Assembly: GCA_024235655.1 (NCBI GenBank)
Contig: JACKLY010000004.1
Location: 62,001-126,000, forward strand
DNA length: 64,000 nt
Direction of reading: 5' to 3'
Origin: Zoogloeaceae bacterium
GTDB lineage: Bacteria; Pseudomonadota; Gammaproteobacteria; Burkholderiales; Rhodocyclaceae
Each line of letters begins with the position of its first letter. The stretch's first letter is position 1. Of the stretch, positions 1 to 10,754 are shown piece by piece. The position numbers and the translations under genes were made by a program. The notes beneath the pieces are model-generated. The model ran no database searches. It was not told the DNA's origin and worked only from the letters and a program-made list of their open reading frames with translations.

Positions 1-2
1 TG

Positions 3-599
3 TCGCTGATCGTGCTGGAAACCGACGGGCTGGCCGGGTTTCAGGTCGGGCGGCGGCTGGAAAAGATCGGCATGCATGCCTCGAACACTGCCGAGCTGTT
101 CTTCGACAATGTGCGGGTGCCGGCGGGCAACCTGATCGGCGGCGTTGAAGGGCAGGGCTTTGTCCAGCTGATGAGCCAGCTGCCCTACGAGCGCCTGCTG
201 CTCTGCGTGCCCGCCGCAGCGGTGATCGAACTGGCGCTGGAACTGACGCTGGCCTATACGCGGGAACGCAAGCTGTTCGGCCAGACGGTCTTCGATTTCC
301 AGAACACCCGCTTCAAGCTGGCGCAGGTAGCCACGCAGGCCCATGTGGTGCGCAGCTTCGTCAACGACTGCATCCAGCGGCTGGTCGATGGCACGCTGGA
401 CAACGAAGCGGCCTACATGGCCAAGTGGTGGTGCACTGAAGAACAGGGCAAGGCGGTGGATGAATGCCTGCAGCTGTTCGGCGGCTACGGCTACATGGCC
501 GAATACCCCATCGCCCGCCTCTACGCCGATGCCCGCGTGCAGCGGATCTACGGCGGCACCACCGAGGTGATGCTGGATCTGATTGCGCGGAAGCTGTAG
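3..599 (+). CDS. Acyl-CoA dehydrogenase, C-terminal part (5' end outside window)
   Basis: Flavoenzyme that oxidises acyl-CoA thioesters to 2-enoyl-CoA. The frame is open from base 3, so only about the last 198 residues are present. Visible family features are LFFDNVRVPAGNLIG (middle beta domain), then the C-terminal helical FAD domain with YTRERKLFGQ, LQLFGGYGYMAEYP and RIYGGTTEVMLDLIARKL. The usual MCAD-type catalytic Glu of IYEGT is a Gly here. A Glu in QLPYERL sits where isovaleryl- and long-chain-type enzymes carry theirs, so this is more likely that subclass; this is inference. Substrate chain length cannot be read from the fragment. Confidence 0.93.
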   Translation, partial: SLIVLETDGLAGFQVGRRLEKIGMHASNTAELFFDNVRVPAGNLIGGVEGQGFVQLMSQLPYERLLLCVPAAAVIELALELTLAYTRERKLFGQTVFDFQNTRFKLAQVATQAHVVRSFVNDCIQRLVDGTLDNEAAYMAKWWCTEEQGKAVDECLQLFGGYGYMAEYPIARLYADARVQRIYGGTTEVMLDLIARKL

Positions 600-662
600 G
601 CGATAGATTTTCGGCATGCCTTTCGCTTATCATCTAAGCAGATTTCATTGTGGGAGAAGGAC

Positions 663-953
663 TTGAAGCCTTCAGAAGCTTTGCGCACAAACCGGGTTGC
701 GATTCGCCGTGTGGTCGAGTCTCACCGCGCCCTGAATGCCAGGGTGTTCGGTTCTGTCCTGCATGGGCAGGATACGGATGGGAGCGATCTCGATATCCTC
801 ATCGACCCGACACCGGAAACGACCCTGATGGACGTTGCCGCCATTCAGGTTGAACTGCAACGCCTTCTCGGCGTGTCGGTGGATGTCCTGACGCCCAAGG
901 CACTCCCCGAAAAATTCCGCAATCAGGTGCTGTCTGAAGCCTTGCCGGTATGA
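663..953 (+). CDS. mntA: MntA-type nucleotidyltransferase antitoxin
   Basis: Minimal nucleotidyltransferase of the HEPN/MNT toxin-antitoxin family, 96 aa. The signature GSx10DxD is complete (G30, S31, D42, D44), in VFGSVLHG...GSDLDILID. In characterised systems MntA transfers AMP to a tyrosine of the HepT toxin and so neutralises it. I chose the TTG at 663 because GGAGAAGG lies just upstream and the protein then begins MKPSEALR, as usual in this family; an in-frame TTG at 648 is less likely. The stop overlaps the hepT start by ATGA (950-953), so the two are translationally coupled. Confidence 0.88.
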   Translation: MKPSEALRTNRVAIRRVVESHRALNARVFGSVLHGQDTDGSDLDILIDPTPETTLMDVAAIQVELQRLLGVSVDVLTPKALPEKFRNQVLSEALPV

Positions 954-1336
954 GCAAGGCACTACGCGTACCCGATTATCTGAGCCATATCCTCTGCGCC
1001 ATCGAGCGTATCGACCGCTACACCACAGGCATGGATGAGGCTGGATTTCTGAACAGCGAGTTGGTGCAGGACGCAGTAATTCGCAACATCGAGATCATTG
1101 GCGAGGCCGCCAACAACATTCAACAGGTAGCGCCGGCGTTTGCCGCGCGGCACAGCGATATTCCATGGCAAGTCATGTACACGATGCGCAATCGGGTCTC
1201 GCATGGCTATGACAAGGTGGATCTGGAGATTGTCTGGAAAACGGTCCGCCGCGATCTCCCGAGTCTTCATGCCCAGATTCAGGAAGCTCAGGCCAGCATC
1301 CCGGGCAACTTGGAAAGCGATGGGGCGGGGGCATGA
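950..1336 (+). CDS. hepT: HepT-type HEPN ribonuclease toxin (DUF86)
   Basis: 128-aa all-helical HEPN protein, the toxin partner of the preceding nucleotidyltransferase. The catalytic motif Rx4HxY is intact (R80, H85, Y87, in RNRVSHGYD). In studied pairs this motif cleaves RNA, and its tyrosine is the residue AMPylated by the antitoxin. Other family blocks are visible: NIEIIGEAANNI (about 46-57) and IPWQVMYTMRN (71-81). It starts inside the mntA stop codon, so antitoxin is made first. Such pairs serve stability or phage-defence roles; nothing here shows which. An intact motif suggests an active toxin. Confidence 0.9.
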   Translation: MSKALRVPDYLSHILCAIERIDRYTTGMDEAGFLNSELVQDAVIRNIEIIGEAANNIQQVAPAFAARHSDIPWQVMYTMRNRVSHGYDKVDLEIVWKTVRRDLPSLHAQIQEAQASIPGNLESDGAGA

Positions 1337-1355
1337 GGGTGTTTCGGTTGATGTC

Positions 1356-1775
1356 ATGCACCTGAGCTACGAAAAACTGAAAAACGGTTTTCGCAATCTG
1401 TTCCGTATCCGGCAGAAGCGTCGCCCCTTGCCGCCGGGAACCAGGCCGCTGGTGGATACCTATATCTGCCGCGGCAACCTGAAGATGCTGGTGACGCACG
1501 AGATGGATGAGGCCTTGTGGCACTGGCTGGCGGAGCGCAACTGGCGCAAGCCGACGATGCCGAACGACCGGCGGCAGTATCGTTACTTGCCGCTCAAGGC
1601 GTTCAAGGTGATTGTGCGGGCGTCTGAGGAAGAGCGGGAGTCTATCTACCAGCGTGTCATGGCTGCGCGCACACGTTCCCGGCCACATTCACAGTCAGCG
1701 GAAGTTGTCCGCAGCAAGTTGTTGCGCCACAAGGTTGCGCGCCAGCACTCGCCGGCGCCGGCGATCAAGCGTTAA
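1356..1775 (+). CDS. Conserved-looking hypothetical protein, basic
   Basis: 139-aa protein that I do not recognise. It is strongly basic, with an Arg/Lys-rich N-terminus (FRIRQKRRPLPPGTRP) and C-terminus (RSKLLRHKVARQ). The central part carries the segments TYICRGNLKMLVTHEMDEALWH and NDRRQYRYLPLKAFKVIV. There is no signal peptide or membrane segment. It begins 19 bp after hepT, so it may be co-transcribed with the toxin-antitoxin pair. The ATG at 1356 is chosen because the frame's upstream extension would run back into hepT. Its 3' end overlaps the convergent rlmJ gene by 11 bp. A nucleic-acid-binding role is only a guess from charge. Confidence 0.6.
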   Translation: MHLSYEKLKNGFRNLFRIRQKRRPLPPGTRPLVDTYICRGNLKMLVTHEMDEALWHWLAERNWRKPTMPNDRRQYRYLPLKAFKVIVRASEEERESIYQRVMAARTRSRPHSQSAEVVRSKLLRHKVARQHSPAPAIKR

Positions 1776-2613
1776 CGCAATCCAGCGTGTAGCCCGCACC
1801 CCCCTCCGGTTCGGCCAGTGCCTTGGTCAGCCAGGGCATGGTTTCGCTCAGGGTTTTTTCCAGCGTCCACGGGGGGTTGATGATGAACATGCCGCTGCCG
1901 GGCATGCCGAAGACGCCCGGTGGCTGCTTTCTGACCGACAGTGTCACATTGAGCCAGGACTTGGCCGCCAGGGCCTTCAGTTTTTCTGGCAGGGCCTTGG
2001 CTTCCGGCTTGGCCAGAATCGGGTACCAGACGGCGTAGGTGCCGGTGGGGAAACGCTCCAGCGAAGCTTCCAGTGTCTTGACCACATTGCGGTAGTCGGC
2101 CGCCAGTTCGTAGGAGGGGTCGATCAGTGCCAGCGCCCGGCGCGGCGGCGGTGGCAGCAGGGCCTTGAGGCCGGCGAGGCCGTCACCCTGGGTGACCATC
2201 ACGCGGCGACCGGCGGCGTGGAAATTGTCGGCCAGCAGCTTGACGTCGGTGCCGTGCAGTTCGAACAGGCGCAGGCGGTCTTCCGAGCGCAGCATCTGCC
2301 AGACGATCCACGGTGAGCCGGGGTAGGCGGTGAGTTCGCCCTTGGGGTTGAGTGGGCGCACCTGATCAACATAGGCGGCGACGGCCGGTGGCAGGTCGTC
2401 GCGCTGCCACAGGCGGGAAATGCCGCCTTCGTGCTCGGCCAGCTTGGTGGCGTGGCCGACATCGAGCGCATAGAGGCCGGCGCCGGCATGGGTGTCGATA
2501 ACCCAGAAGGATTTGTCCTTCTGGGCCATGTAGTCCACGAGCTGAACCAGCACGAGGTGTTTGAGTACGTCGGCGTGATTGCCGGCGTGAAAGGCGTGGC
2601 GATAACTGAGCAT
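1765..2613 (-). CDS. rlmJ: 23S rRNA (adenine(2030)-N6)-methyltransferase RlmJ
   Basis: 282-aa SAM-dependent methyltransferase that methylates A2030 of 23S rRNA. The N-terminus MLSYRHAFHAGNHADVLKH is the RlmJ hallmark. IDTHAGAGLY (about 39-48) is the SAM-binding loop, and LALIDPSYEL is the catalytic motif IV, in the DPSY rather than DPPY form, which occurs in this family. The length matches the E. coli protein (about 280 aa). It is divergent from the mutarotase gene, with 124 bp between, and convergent with the unknown gene at 1356-1775, overlapping its end by 11 bp. Confidence 0.95.
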   Translation of the reverse strand: MLSYRHAFHAGNHADVLKHLVLVQLVDYMAQKDKSFWVIDTHAGAGLYALDVGHATKLAEHEGGISRLWQRDDLPPAVAAYVDQVRPLNPKGELTAYPGSPWIVWQMLRSEDRLRLFELHGTDVKLLADNFHAAGRRVMVTQGDGLAGLKALLPPPPRRALALIDPSYELAADYRNVVKTLEASLERFPTGTYAVWYPILAKPEAKALPEKLKALAAKSWLNVTLSVRKQPPGVFGMPGSGMFIINPPWTLEKTLSETMPWLTKALAEPEGGAGYTLDCVNA

Positions 2614-2737
2614 GGGCCGAATTGTACGGGTTTGCCTGCATTTTCGTACGCATCTCCGCTAAACTGCCCCGTCTTTTACACCCCCCAGAATTGAGTGGCG
2701 TCGCGCCGACAGGCCGCGCCCGGCTTCGGAAGGCAAC

Positions 2738-3601
2738 ATGATGACCAGCGCAACAAACAAACCCGGCATTGAAGAAATCGATTTCCACGGCACCCCGGCC
2801 CTGCGCCTGAACGGCCCGAACGACACCAGTGCGGTGATCAGCAAGCTGGGTGCGCAGCTGCTCTCCTGGATTGCGGCCGATGGCCGGGAACGCTTGTTTG
2901 TTTCAAAGAAGGCAATTTTCGACGGCAGTGTGCCGATCCGCGGTGGTGTGCCGGTCTGTTTTCCGCAGTTTGCCGGGCAGGGGAGTTTGCCGAAGCATGG
3001 TTTTGTCCGCACCCGGCAATGGGATGTCGAAGCGCAGCGCGCTGGCGATGACTACGCCTTGCTTACGCTGACCACCAGCGACGATGCGGCATCACGCGCG
3101 CACTGGCCGCATGCCTTCAAGATCGACCTGACGGTGATGCTGGAAGCCGACCGGCTGGATATCGAGTTCGGCGTGGACAACACCGGCGATGCGCCCTTCA
3201 GTTTTACCGGGGCGCTGCACACCTATCTGCGCGTGGTGCAGGTCGAGGATGTGACGGTGGAAGGCACCTACGGCGTGAGTTACGAAGACAAGCTGACCGG
3301 CGAGGTGAAGAAGGATTCCGGCACGCATGTGTCGATCGAGGCCGAAACCGACCGCATCTACCGCCACGTAACACGGCCGCTGATGCTGAAGGCCGGCAAC
3401 CTCACCGTTGGCATCCAGTCCGATGGTTTTCCTGACGCGGTGATCTGGAACCCCTGGGTCGAAGGCTGTGCCCGGGTCAAGGATATGGAAGCCGACGACT
3501 GGCGGCGCATGCTGTGCATCGAAGCCGCCGTCGCCAGCCAGCCGGTGGTGGTGGCGCCGGGTGAGTCGTGGTCAGGGCGGCAGAGTCTGGTGCCGCTGTA
3601 G
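2738..3601 (+). CDS. D-hexose-6-phosphate mutarotase (YeaD/aldose 1-epimerase family)
   Basis: 287-aa galactose-mutarotase-fold enzyme, expected to interconvert alpha and beta anomers of glucose-6-phosphate. Family features are VPIRGGVPVCFPQFAG (about 67-82), KHGFVRTRQW, the histidine in FTGALHTYLRV (about 160-170) and the Glu in MLCIEAAVAS near the C-terminus. Two ATG codons stand side by side (2738 and 2741); GGAAGG upstream serves either. It is a stand-alone gene facing away from rlmJ. A long palindromic repeat separates its 3' end from the convergent dbpA gene. Confidence 0.9.
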   Translation: MMTSATNKPGIEEIDFHGTPALRLNGPNDTSAVISKLGAQLLSWIAADGRERLFVSKKAIFDGSVPIRGGVPVCFPQFAGQGSLPKHGFVRTRQWDVEAQRAGDDYALLTLTTSDDAASRAHWPHAFKIDLTVMLEADRLDIEFGVDNTGDAPFSFTGALHTYLRVVQVEDVTVEGTYGVSYEDKLTGEVKKDSGTHVSIEAETDRIYRHVTRPLMLKAGNLTVGIQSDGFPDAVIWNPWVEGCARVKDMEADDWRRMLCIEAAVASQPVVVAPGESWSGRQSLVPL

Positions 3602-3630
3602 GCTTGCGGCGTATGCGGCAAAGGGAAAAT

Positions 3631-3753
3631 CCACCGCAGAGGCGCTGAGGCGCCGAGGTGCGCAGAGAAAACCGGGGCATGAGATAGCGTCGGTTTTGAA
3701 ACTGCCGCAGTGTTCTCTCTGCAAATCTCCGCGCCCCTGCGCCTCTGCGGTGG
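3631..3753. repeat. Dispersed palindromic repeat, copy 1
   Basis: Inverted repeat with a perfect 15-bp arm: CCACCGCAGAGGCGC at 3631-3645 and its complement at 3739-3753. The interior also pairs imperfectly (GCGCAGAGAAAAC facing GTTCTCTCTGC). It lies between the convergent mutarotase and dbpA genes, so it could act as a bidirectional terminator. A second, diverged copy occurs at 7559-7672. Near-identical CCACCGCAGAG elements are, from memory, scattered through intergenic spaces of several proteobacteria. Confidence 0.8.
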
Positions 3754-3762
3754 GGGTTAAGC

Positions 3763-5211
<1,449 letters not shown>

Positions 5212-5219
5212 GGGGCTGC

Positions 5220-5729
5220 TCAATCCTTGCGACGGCGGGCGGGCAATGGCTTGCGCTGACGCAGGCCGGGGCCGGTGGTTTTCTTGCGGTCATCTTCGGC
5301 CGCCTTCGGTTTCGGTATCAGCAGGTTCTGTCCGGCGCCTTCGCCCGCTGCGCGATGCGTGGCAATGGCTGCGCTGAGTTGTTCTTCGCTGATGTCGATG
5401 ACAGCGCCTTTCTCGGCGGCCGTGTAGGCGCCGAGTTTTTCCTTGATGGCAAACAGGCGTTCCGAAGTCGTTGCCTTGCGGGCGCCGCCAGCGAGGGTTT
5501 TCTGCGCAATGGGTGTCAAAGCAAAACCACCATCGGCTTCGTTGATCAGGCTGTGCTCAGACAGGCGGGCAAAGGCCGCGCGTAACTTGACGACCGAGGG
5601 CAGGGTGCCCTGAACGCCCTGGATGAAATCGGCTGCTGCCACGACTTCTGCCAGCTCGGCCGGGCGGCGCTTGGAGGAAAGCAGGATGGCGAGGAGGACG
5701 ATGACATCAACGTCGTGAATGGGCTGCAT
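5220..5729 (-). CDS. Hypothetical protein upstream of dbpA
   Basis: 169-aa protein I cannot assign. The N-terminal half (MQPIHDVDVIVLLAILLSSK, then helices around AELAEVVAAADF and RLSEHSLINEADGGFALTPI) reads like a small winged-helix fold with a beta-hairpin. The C-terminal ~40 residues are a disordered, basic tail ending LPARRRKD. The ATG at 5729 is chosen because AAAGG lies 7 bp upstream and the protein then starts at the conserved-looking block; the frame extends upstream to 5810. It ends 8 bp before dbpA, so a ribosome- or RNA-related role is possible, but that is inference. Confidence 0.65.
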   Translation of the reverse strand: MQPIHDVDVIVLLAILLSSKRRPAELAEVVAAADFIQGVQGTLPSVVKLRAAFARLSEHSLINEADGGFALTPIAQKTLAGGARKATTSERLFAIKEKLGAYTAAEKGAVIDISEEQLSAAIATHRAAGEGAGQNLLIPKPKAAEDDRKKTTGPGLRQRKPLPARRRKD

Positions 5730-5930
5730 GTGGATACCTTTGGCTTTTTGGACACTTAGAGCGCTGGAAACGCGGGGCGGGTGAGCCGTTGAAGTGAAGT
5801 GTTTGTGCAAAAGACGCAGTGTACGGGCTTGCCGGGGAAAAGCCAGCTTTCAATCACGAACGATCCACCATTCAGGAAGTCCAGCAGACATTCTTGCCCT
5901 TGAAAATCCGTGGCTTAGGCCATGAGCGGG

Positions 5931-5936
5931 TATAAT
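5931..5936 (+). promoter_or_regulatory. Candidate -10 element of prfC
   Basis: A perfect TATAAT lies 38 bp before the prfC start and is flanked by GCGGG and CCCGC, giving a small palindrome (GCGGG-TATAAT-CCCGC, 5926-5941). No good -35 hexamer lies at 16-18 bp; TTGAAA at 5900-5905 is too distant at 25 bp. Confidence 0.5.
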
Positions 5937-5973
5937 CCCGCCCCTTGATCTGAAACCTGCACAGAACACCGCC

Positions 5974-7548
<1,575 letters not shown>

Positions 7549-7558
7549 GAGGCAACGT

Positions 7559-7672
7559 CCACCGCAGAGACGCAGAGGCGCAAAGAGAAACGCAAAGAAA
7601 GCCAAGAAAAGTCAGAAATCCCTAAAAGGAATTTCTCCGTTTTTCCTTTGTACCTCTGCGTCTCTGCGGTGG
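7559..7672. repeat. Dispersed palindromic repeat, copy 2
   Basis: Second copy of the element at 3631-3753, with a perfect 20-bp stem: 7559-7578 (CCACCGCAGAGACGCAGAGG) pairs with 7653-7672. The interior pairs further and is purine-rich on one side (AAAGAGAAACGCAAAGAAAG) and T-rich on the other. It lies between the convergent prfC and YaiI-family genes, the same type of location as copy 1. Confidence 0.85.
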
Positions 7673-7696
7673 ATGTTAGGTTAAATCTGAGCCAAT

Positions 7697-8140
7697 TCAC
7701 CGCTTCGCCAGCAGCCGATCCAGCTGGTTGGCAAAGGCCTGCCGGTCGGACTGGTTGAAGGCGGGCGGTCCGCCGGTTTCGACGCCGCTGTTGCGCAGGG
7801 TTTCCATGAAGTTGCGCATGTCCAGTGCCTGCTTGATGTTCTCGGTGGTGTAGCGTTCGCCGCGCGGGTTGATGGCGGTGGCGCCCTTTTCGACGACAAA
7901 CGCAGCCAGAGGAATGTCGGCTGTCACGACGATGTCGCCGGCGACGGCCTGCTCGACGATGTAGTTGTCAGCCACGTCGAAGCCTTTCGGCACCTGCACC
8001 GAACGCAGGCTGGGGTAGGGCGGCGTTTTCAGCCACTGGTTGGCGACCAGTGTGACCGGCAGTTTGGTGCGCTCGGCAACGCGGTAGAGAATATCCTTGA
8101 TGACGGCAGGGCAGGCGTCGGCATCGACCCAGATGTGCAT
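7697..8140 (-). CDS. YaiI/YqxD family protein (UPF0178)
   Basis: 147-aa member of the UPF0178 family, which has a PIN-like/NYN nuclease-type fold but no assigned substrate. The acidic N-terminal motif [11 protein letters not shown] is intact. [23 protein letters not shown] (about 94-116) and the C-terminal [12 protein letters not shown] are also typical. The length is normal for the family (about 150 aa). It is divergent from ylqF with 61 bp between the starts, and convergent with prfC across a palindromic repeat. Confidence 0.9.
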   Translation of the reverse strand: MHIWVDADACPAVIKDILYRVAERTKLPVTLVANQWLKTPPYPSLRSVQVPKGFDVADNYIVEQAVAGDIVVTADIPLAAFVVEKGATAINPRGERYTTENIKQALDMRNFMETLRNSGVETGGPPAFNQSDRQAFANQLDRLLAKR

Positions 8141-8201
8141 GATGGTGTTCCGGTAGTATCAACAGTTATTGTTGGCAAACATATAAGGCAAAGCAGCGCA
8201 A

Positions 8202-9113
8202 ATGTCGATTCAATGGTTCCCCGGTCACATGACCTCGGCGCGCAAGAAGGCCGCCGAAACACTTGCCAAGGCCGATGTCGTGGTGGAAGTGGTCGATGCC
8301 CGCCTGCCGGGTGCCAGCCGCAACCCGATCATTCACGAAATGCGCGCCTTCCGGCAGCGCCCATGCCTCAAGCTCTTGAACAAGGCCGACATGGCCGACC
8401 CGGTGGCGACCAAGCGCTGGCTGGAGTATTTCAATGCCCAGCCAGGTACCACTGCCGTGGCCATTTCCTGCAAGAAGCAGGGCGAGGTCGCACGCGTGCC
8501 CTCGCTGTGCCAGGCACTGGCGCCACACCGCGACAGCGCGCTGAAGCCCTTGCGCCTGATGATCATGGGCATTCCCAACGTCGGCAAATCCACCCTGATG
8601 AATGCACTGGTGAGGAAGAAAGTCGCGGCCGTCGGTGACCAGCCGGCGGTGACCAAGAGCCAGCAGCGCATTGACGTCAACTCGCGGCTGACCCTGTACG
8701 ACACTCCGGGCATGTTGTGGCCAAAGATCGACCACCCGGTCGACGGGCTGATGCTGGCGGCCAGCCACGCGGTGGGCATCAATGCCTATATCGATGAAGA
8801 GGTGGCGACCTGGCTGGCGGGTTTCCTGCTCGAAAAATACCCGGCCCTGCTGGTGGCGCGTTACGGCGTGTCGCTTGACGGGCTCGATGCACCGGGTGTG
8901 GTCGAGGCGGTGGCCAGAAAACGCGGCTGCCTGATCAAGGGGGGGGGCGGTGCCTACGATATCGAGAAGGCGTCGCTGATCCTGCTGACCGACTACCGTA
9001 ATGGCACGCTTGGCCGCATCAGCCTGGAAACGCCGGCCAGCCGGGAGACCTTGCTGGCTGAGACAAATCCTGACACTGCCGGCGCCGAAGCCGGCGAGGC
9101 ATCGGCGCCTTAA
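8202..9113 (+). CDS. ylqF: Ribosome biogenesis GTPase YlqF/RbgA
   Basis: 303-aa circularly permuted GTPase for large-subunit ribosome assembly. The permuted order is visible: G5-like VVDARLPGASRNP (about 30-42), G4 LNKADMAD, then G1 GIPNVGKSTLMNAL (about 125-138) and G3 YDTPGMLWPK. The N-terminus MSIQWFPGHMTSARK is diagnostic of YlqF. The C-terminal ~100 residues form the helical RNA-binding domain, and the last ~20 are disordered and Ala/Glu-rich. Its stop codon overlaps the end of the convergent hemerythrin-kinase gene by 4 bp. Confidence 0.94.
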   Translation: MSIQWFPGHMTSARKKAAETLAKADVVVEVVDARLPGASRNPIIHEMRAFRQRPCLKLLNKADMADPVATKRWLEYFNAQPGTTAVAISCKKQGEVARVPSLCQALAPHRDSALKPLRLMIMGIPNVGKSTLMNALVRKKVAAVGDQPAVTKSQQRIDVNSRLTLYDTPGMLWPKIDHPVDGLMLAASHAVGINAYIDEEVATWLAGFLLEKYPALLVARYGVSLDGLDAPGVVEAVARKRGCLIKGGGGAYDIEKASLILLTDYRNGTLGRISLETPASRETLLAETNPDTAGAEAGEASAP

Positions 9114-10753
9114 TCTGCCGATCTTGTCTGCAGCCCGGCCAGCACGGGCGTGAGCAGTGCGTGGGCGGCAGCAAAATCGTAGGCGGTCAGCGCGGCCTTG
9201 AAGGCGGCGGCCTGTTGACCCAGATAGGCCTGCAATTCCTGGGCTGATTCATTCCACAGGCTGATCGCCACCACGTCGTCTTCGGCAAGCAAGGCCGCCA
9301 GCCGGTACAGGGTTTCCATATGTCTGGCATCGGGTGGCGCCAGTGGCAAGGGGTCTTCCTCGTTTGCCGGACTGCAGGTGGCAGATTCGCTTGCCGCATT
9401 GTCCGGCGGTGCATTGGCGATGACCATGAACGGGACTTCCAGCCAGAAGGTGCTGCCTTCTCCCAGCCGGCTGTCAACGCCGACACACCCTTCCATCATT
9501 TCGGCCAGCCGCCGGCTGATTGCCAGCCCGAGGCCGGTGCCGCCGTGTCGGCGCGTGGTCGAGGCATCGAGTTGCTCGAACGGCTCGAAAAGCCGGGGCA
9601 GCAGCTTGGCAGGAATGCCGGGGCCGCTGTCCTCCATTTCAAAGCGCAGTCGCAGGCCCTTGCGGCCGGACGTCAACGACCGGGCACGCAGGGTGATATG
9701 GCCGGCGTCGGTAAATTTGACGGCGTTGCTGGCAAAGTTGGCGAGAATCTGCCCCAGCCGCACTGGATCGCCACGTACCAGTGTCGGTAAATGATCCATG
9801 TCCAGTGAGAGTTGCAGTGATTTTGCCAGTGCCTTGTCGCGGATGCCGGCTACCACCTCCTGCAGCACCCGCATCGGGTCGAAATCGAGAAATTCCAGCG
9901 TGATGTGTTCCGACTCCAGCCGCGCCATGTCGAGCAGGTCGTTGATGATCGCCAGCAACTGTTCGGTTGCGGTGCTGACTTGTTGCAGCCGTGCCAGTTG
10001 CTGCGGCTCCTTGGTGTTTTGCTGCAAGGCCCAGGTGGCGCCGACTATGACATTCATCGGCGTGCGGATTTCATGGCTCATATTGGCAATGAAAGCGCTG
10101 CGGGCGCGGTTGGCGGCTTCAGCCGCTTCCAGTGCCTTGGCCAGTTCACCGGTGCGGACACTGACCATGTCTTCGAGGTGGTTGCGGTGCCCTTCCAGCT
10201 CGTGATTGCTTTCCATCAGCTGGCGGTTCTGCTCAGTCATCAGGCTGTAGACATCGATCAACGCCTGCGTCAGTGATTCGTGCGTCGGGTCGCGCCGGCT
10301 GCCTTCAGCGCTTTCAAATGCCTCGCTCGGGGACAGCCCGGAATCAATGGCCCGGATCTGCCGCGCCAGTGCCTGATCCTCGCCAAGGATGTGATAGATC
10401 AGCCAGTTGGCCAGAAAGGAGAGCAGTTTGCCGCCGGAAAGCTCATCACCGCTGCTATAGGCACTACGCATGCGCGCGACTTCGCCGGCAAATCGGGTGT
10501 GAGATTCCTGGTGGGTTTCGTGGTGACGCTTGTCGATGCCATATTTCAGCATCAGTCGGTCTTCGGTGTCGAAGTGGAAGACCGCGTAGTTCACCAGTTG
10601 ATCGAGCAAGGCCTCGGCCTGCTGGAGGTTCCGCCGGTAGTCCATGGTCAGGACAGGCGCCGAACGGTTGATCAGGTCGATCAGCCAGCGATGCTGTTCG
10701 TCGATGATGTCGATGCCGGTAATGAAGTTGTCATTCCATATCATCAGCGCCAT
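9110..10753 (-). CDS. Hemerythrin-histidine kinase fusion
   Basis: 547-aa soluble sensor kinase with no membrane segment. Residues 1-135 are a bacteriohemerythrin with the complete di-iron ligand set: H21 (DEQH), H60 and E64 (HFDTE), H81 and H85 (HQESH), H121 and D126 (HILGED). A coiled-coil linker (about 165-215) leads to HisKA, with the phospho-histidine in [11 protein letters not shown], and HATPase_c ([27 protein letters not shown]). There is no receiver. The C-terminal ~75 residues (from METLYRLAALLAEDD) resemble the tails of the two upstream kinases. Hemerythrin domains bind O2, so this is probably an oxygen or redox sensor. It is the last gene of the operon, 1 bp after the 1113-aa kinase gene. 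Confidence 0.93.
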   Translation of the reverse strand: MALMIWNDNFITGIDIIDEQHRWLIDLINRSAPVLTMDYRRNLQQAEALLDQLVNYAVFHFDTEDRLMLKYGIDKRHHETHQESHTRFAGEVARMRSAYSSGDELSGGKLLSFLANWLIYHILGEDQALARQIRAIDSGLSPSEAFESAEGSRRDPTHESLTQALIDVYSLMTEQNRQLMESNHELEGHRNHLEDMVSVRTGELAKALEAAEAANRARSAFIANMSHEIRTPMNVIVGATWALQQNTKEPQQLARLQQVSTATEQLLAIINDLLDMARLESEHITLEFLDFDPMRVLQEVVAGIRDKALAKSLQLSLDMDHLPTLVRGDPVRLGQILANFASNAVKFTDAGHITLRARSLTSGRKGLRLRFEMEDSGPGIPAKLLPRLFEPFEQLDASTTRRHGGTGLGLAISRRLAEMMEGCVGVDSRLGEGSTFWLEVPFMVIANAPPDNAASESATCSPANEEDPLPLAPPDARHMETLYRLAALLAEDDVVAISLWNESAQELQAYLGQQAAAFKAALTAYDFAAAHALLTPVLAGLQTRSAD

Positions 10754-10754
10754 G

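Noticed and set aside
1140..1355. 5' extension of the unknown gene back into hepT
   Set aside because: It overlaps hepT by almost 200 bp in another frame; the ATG at 1356 gives a compact, coherent protein.
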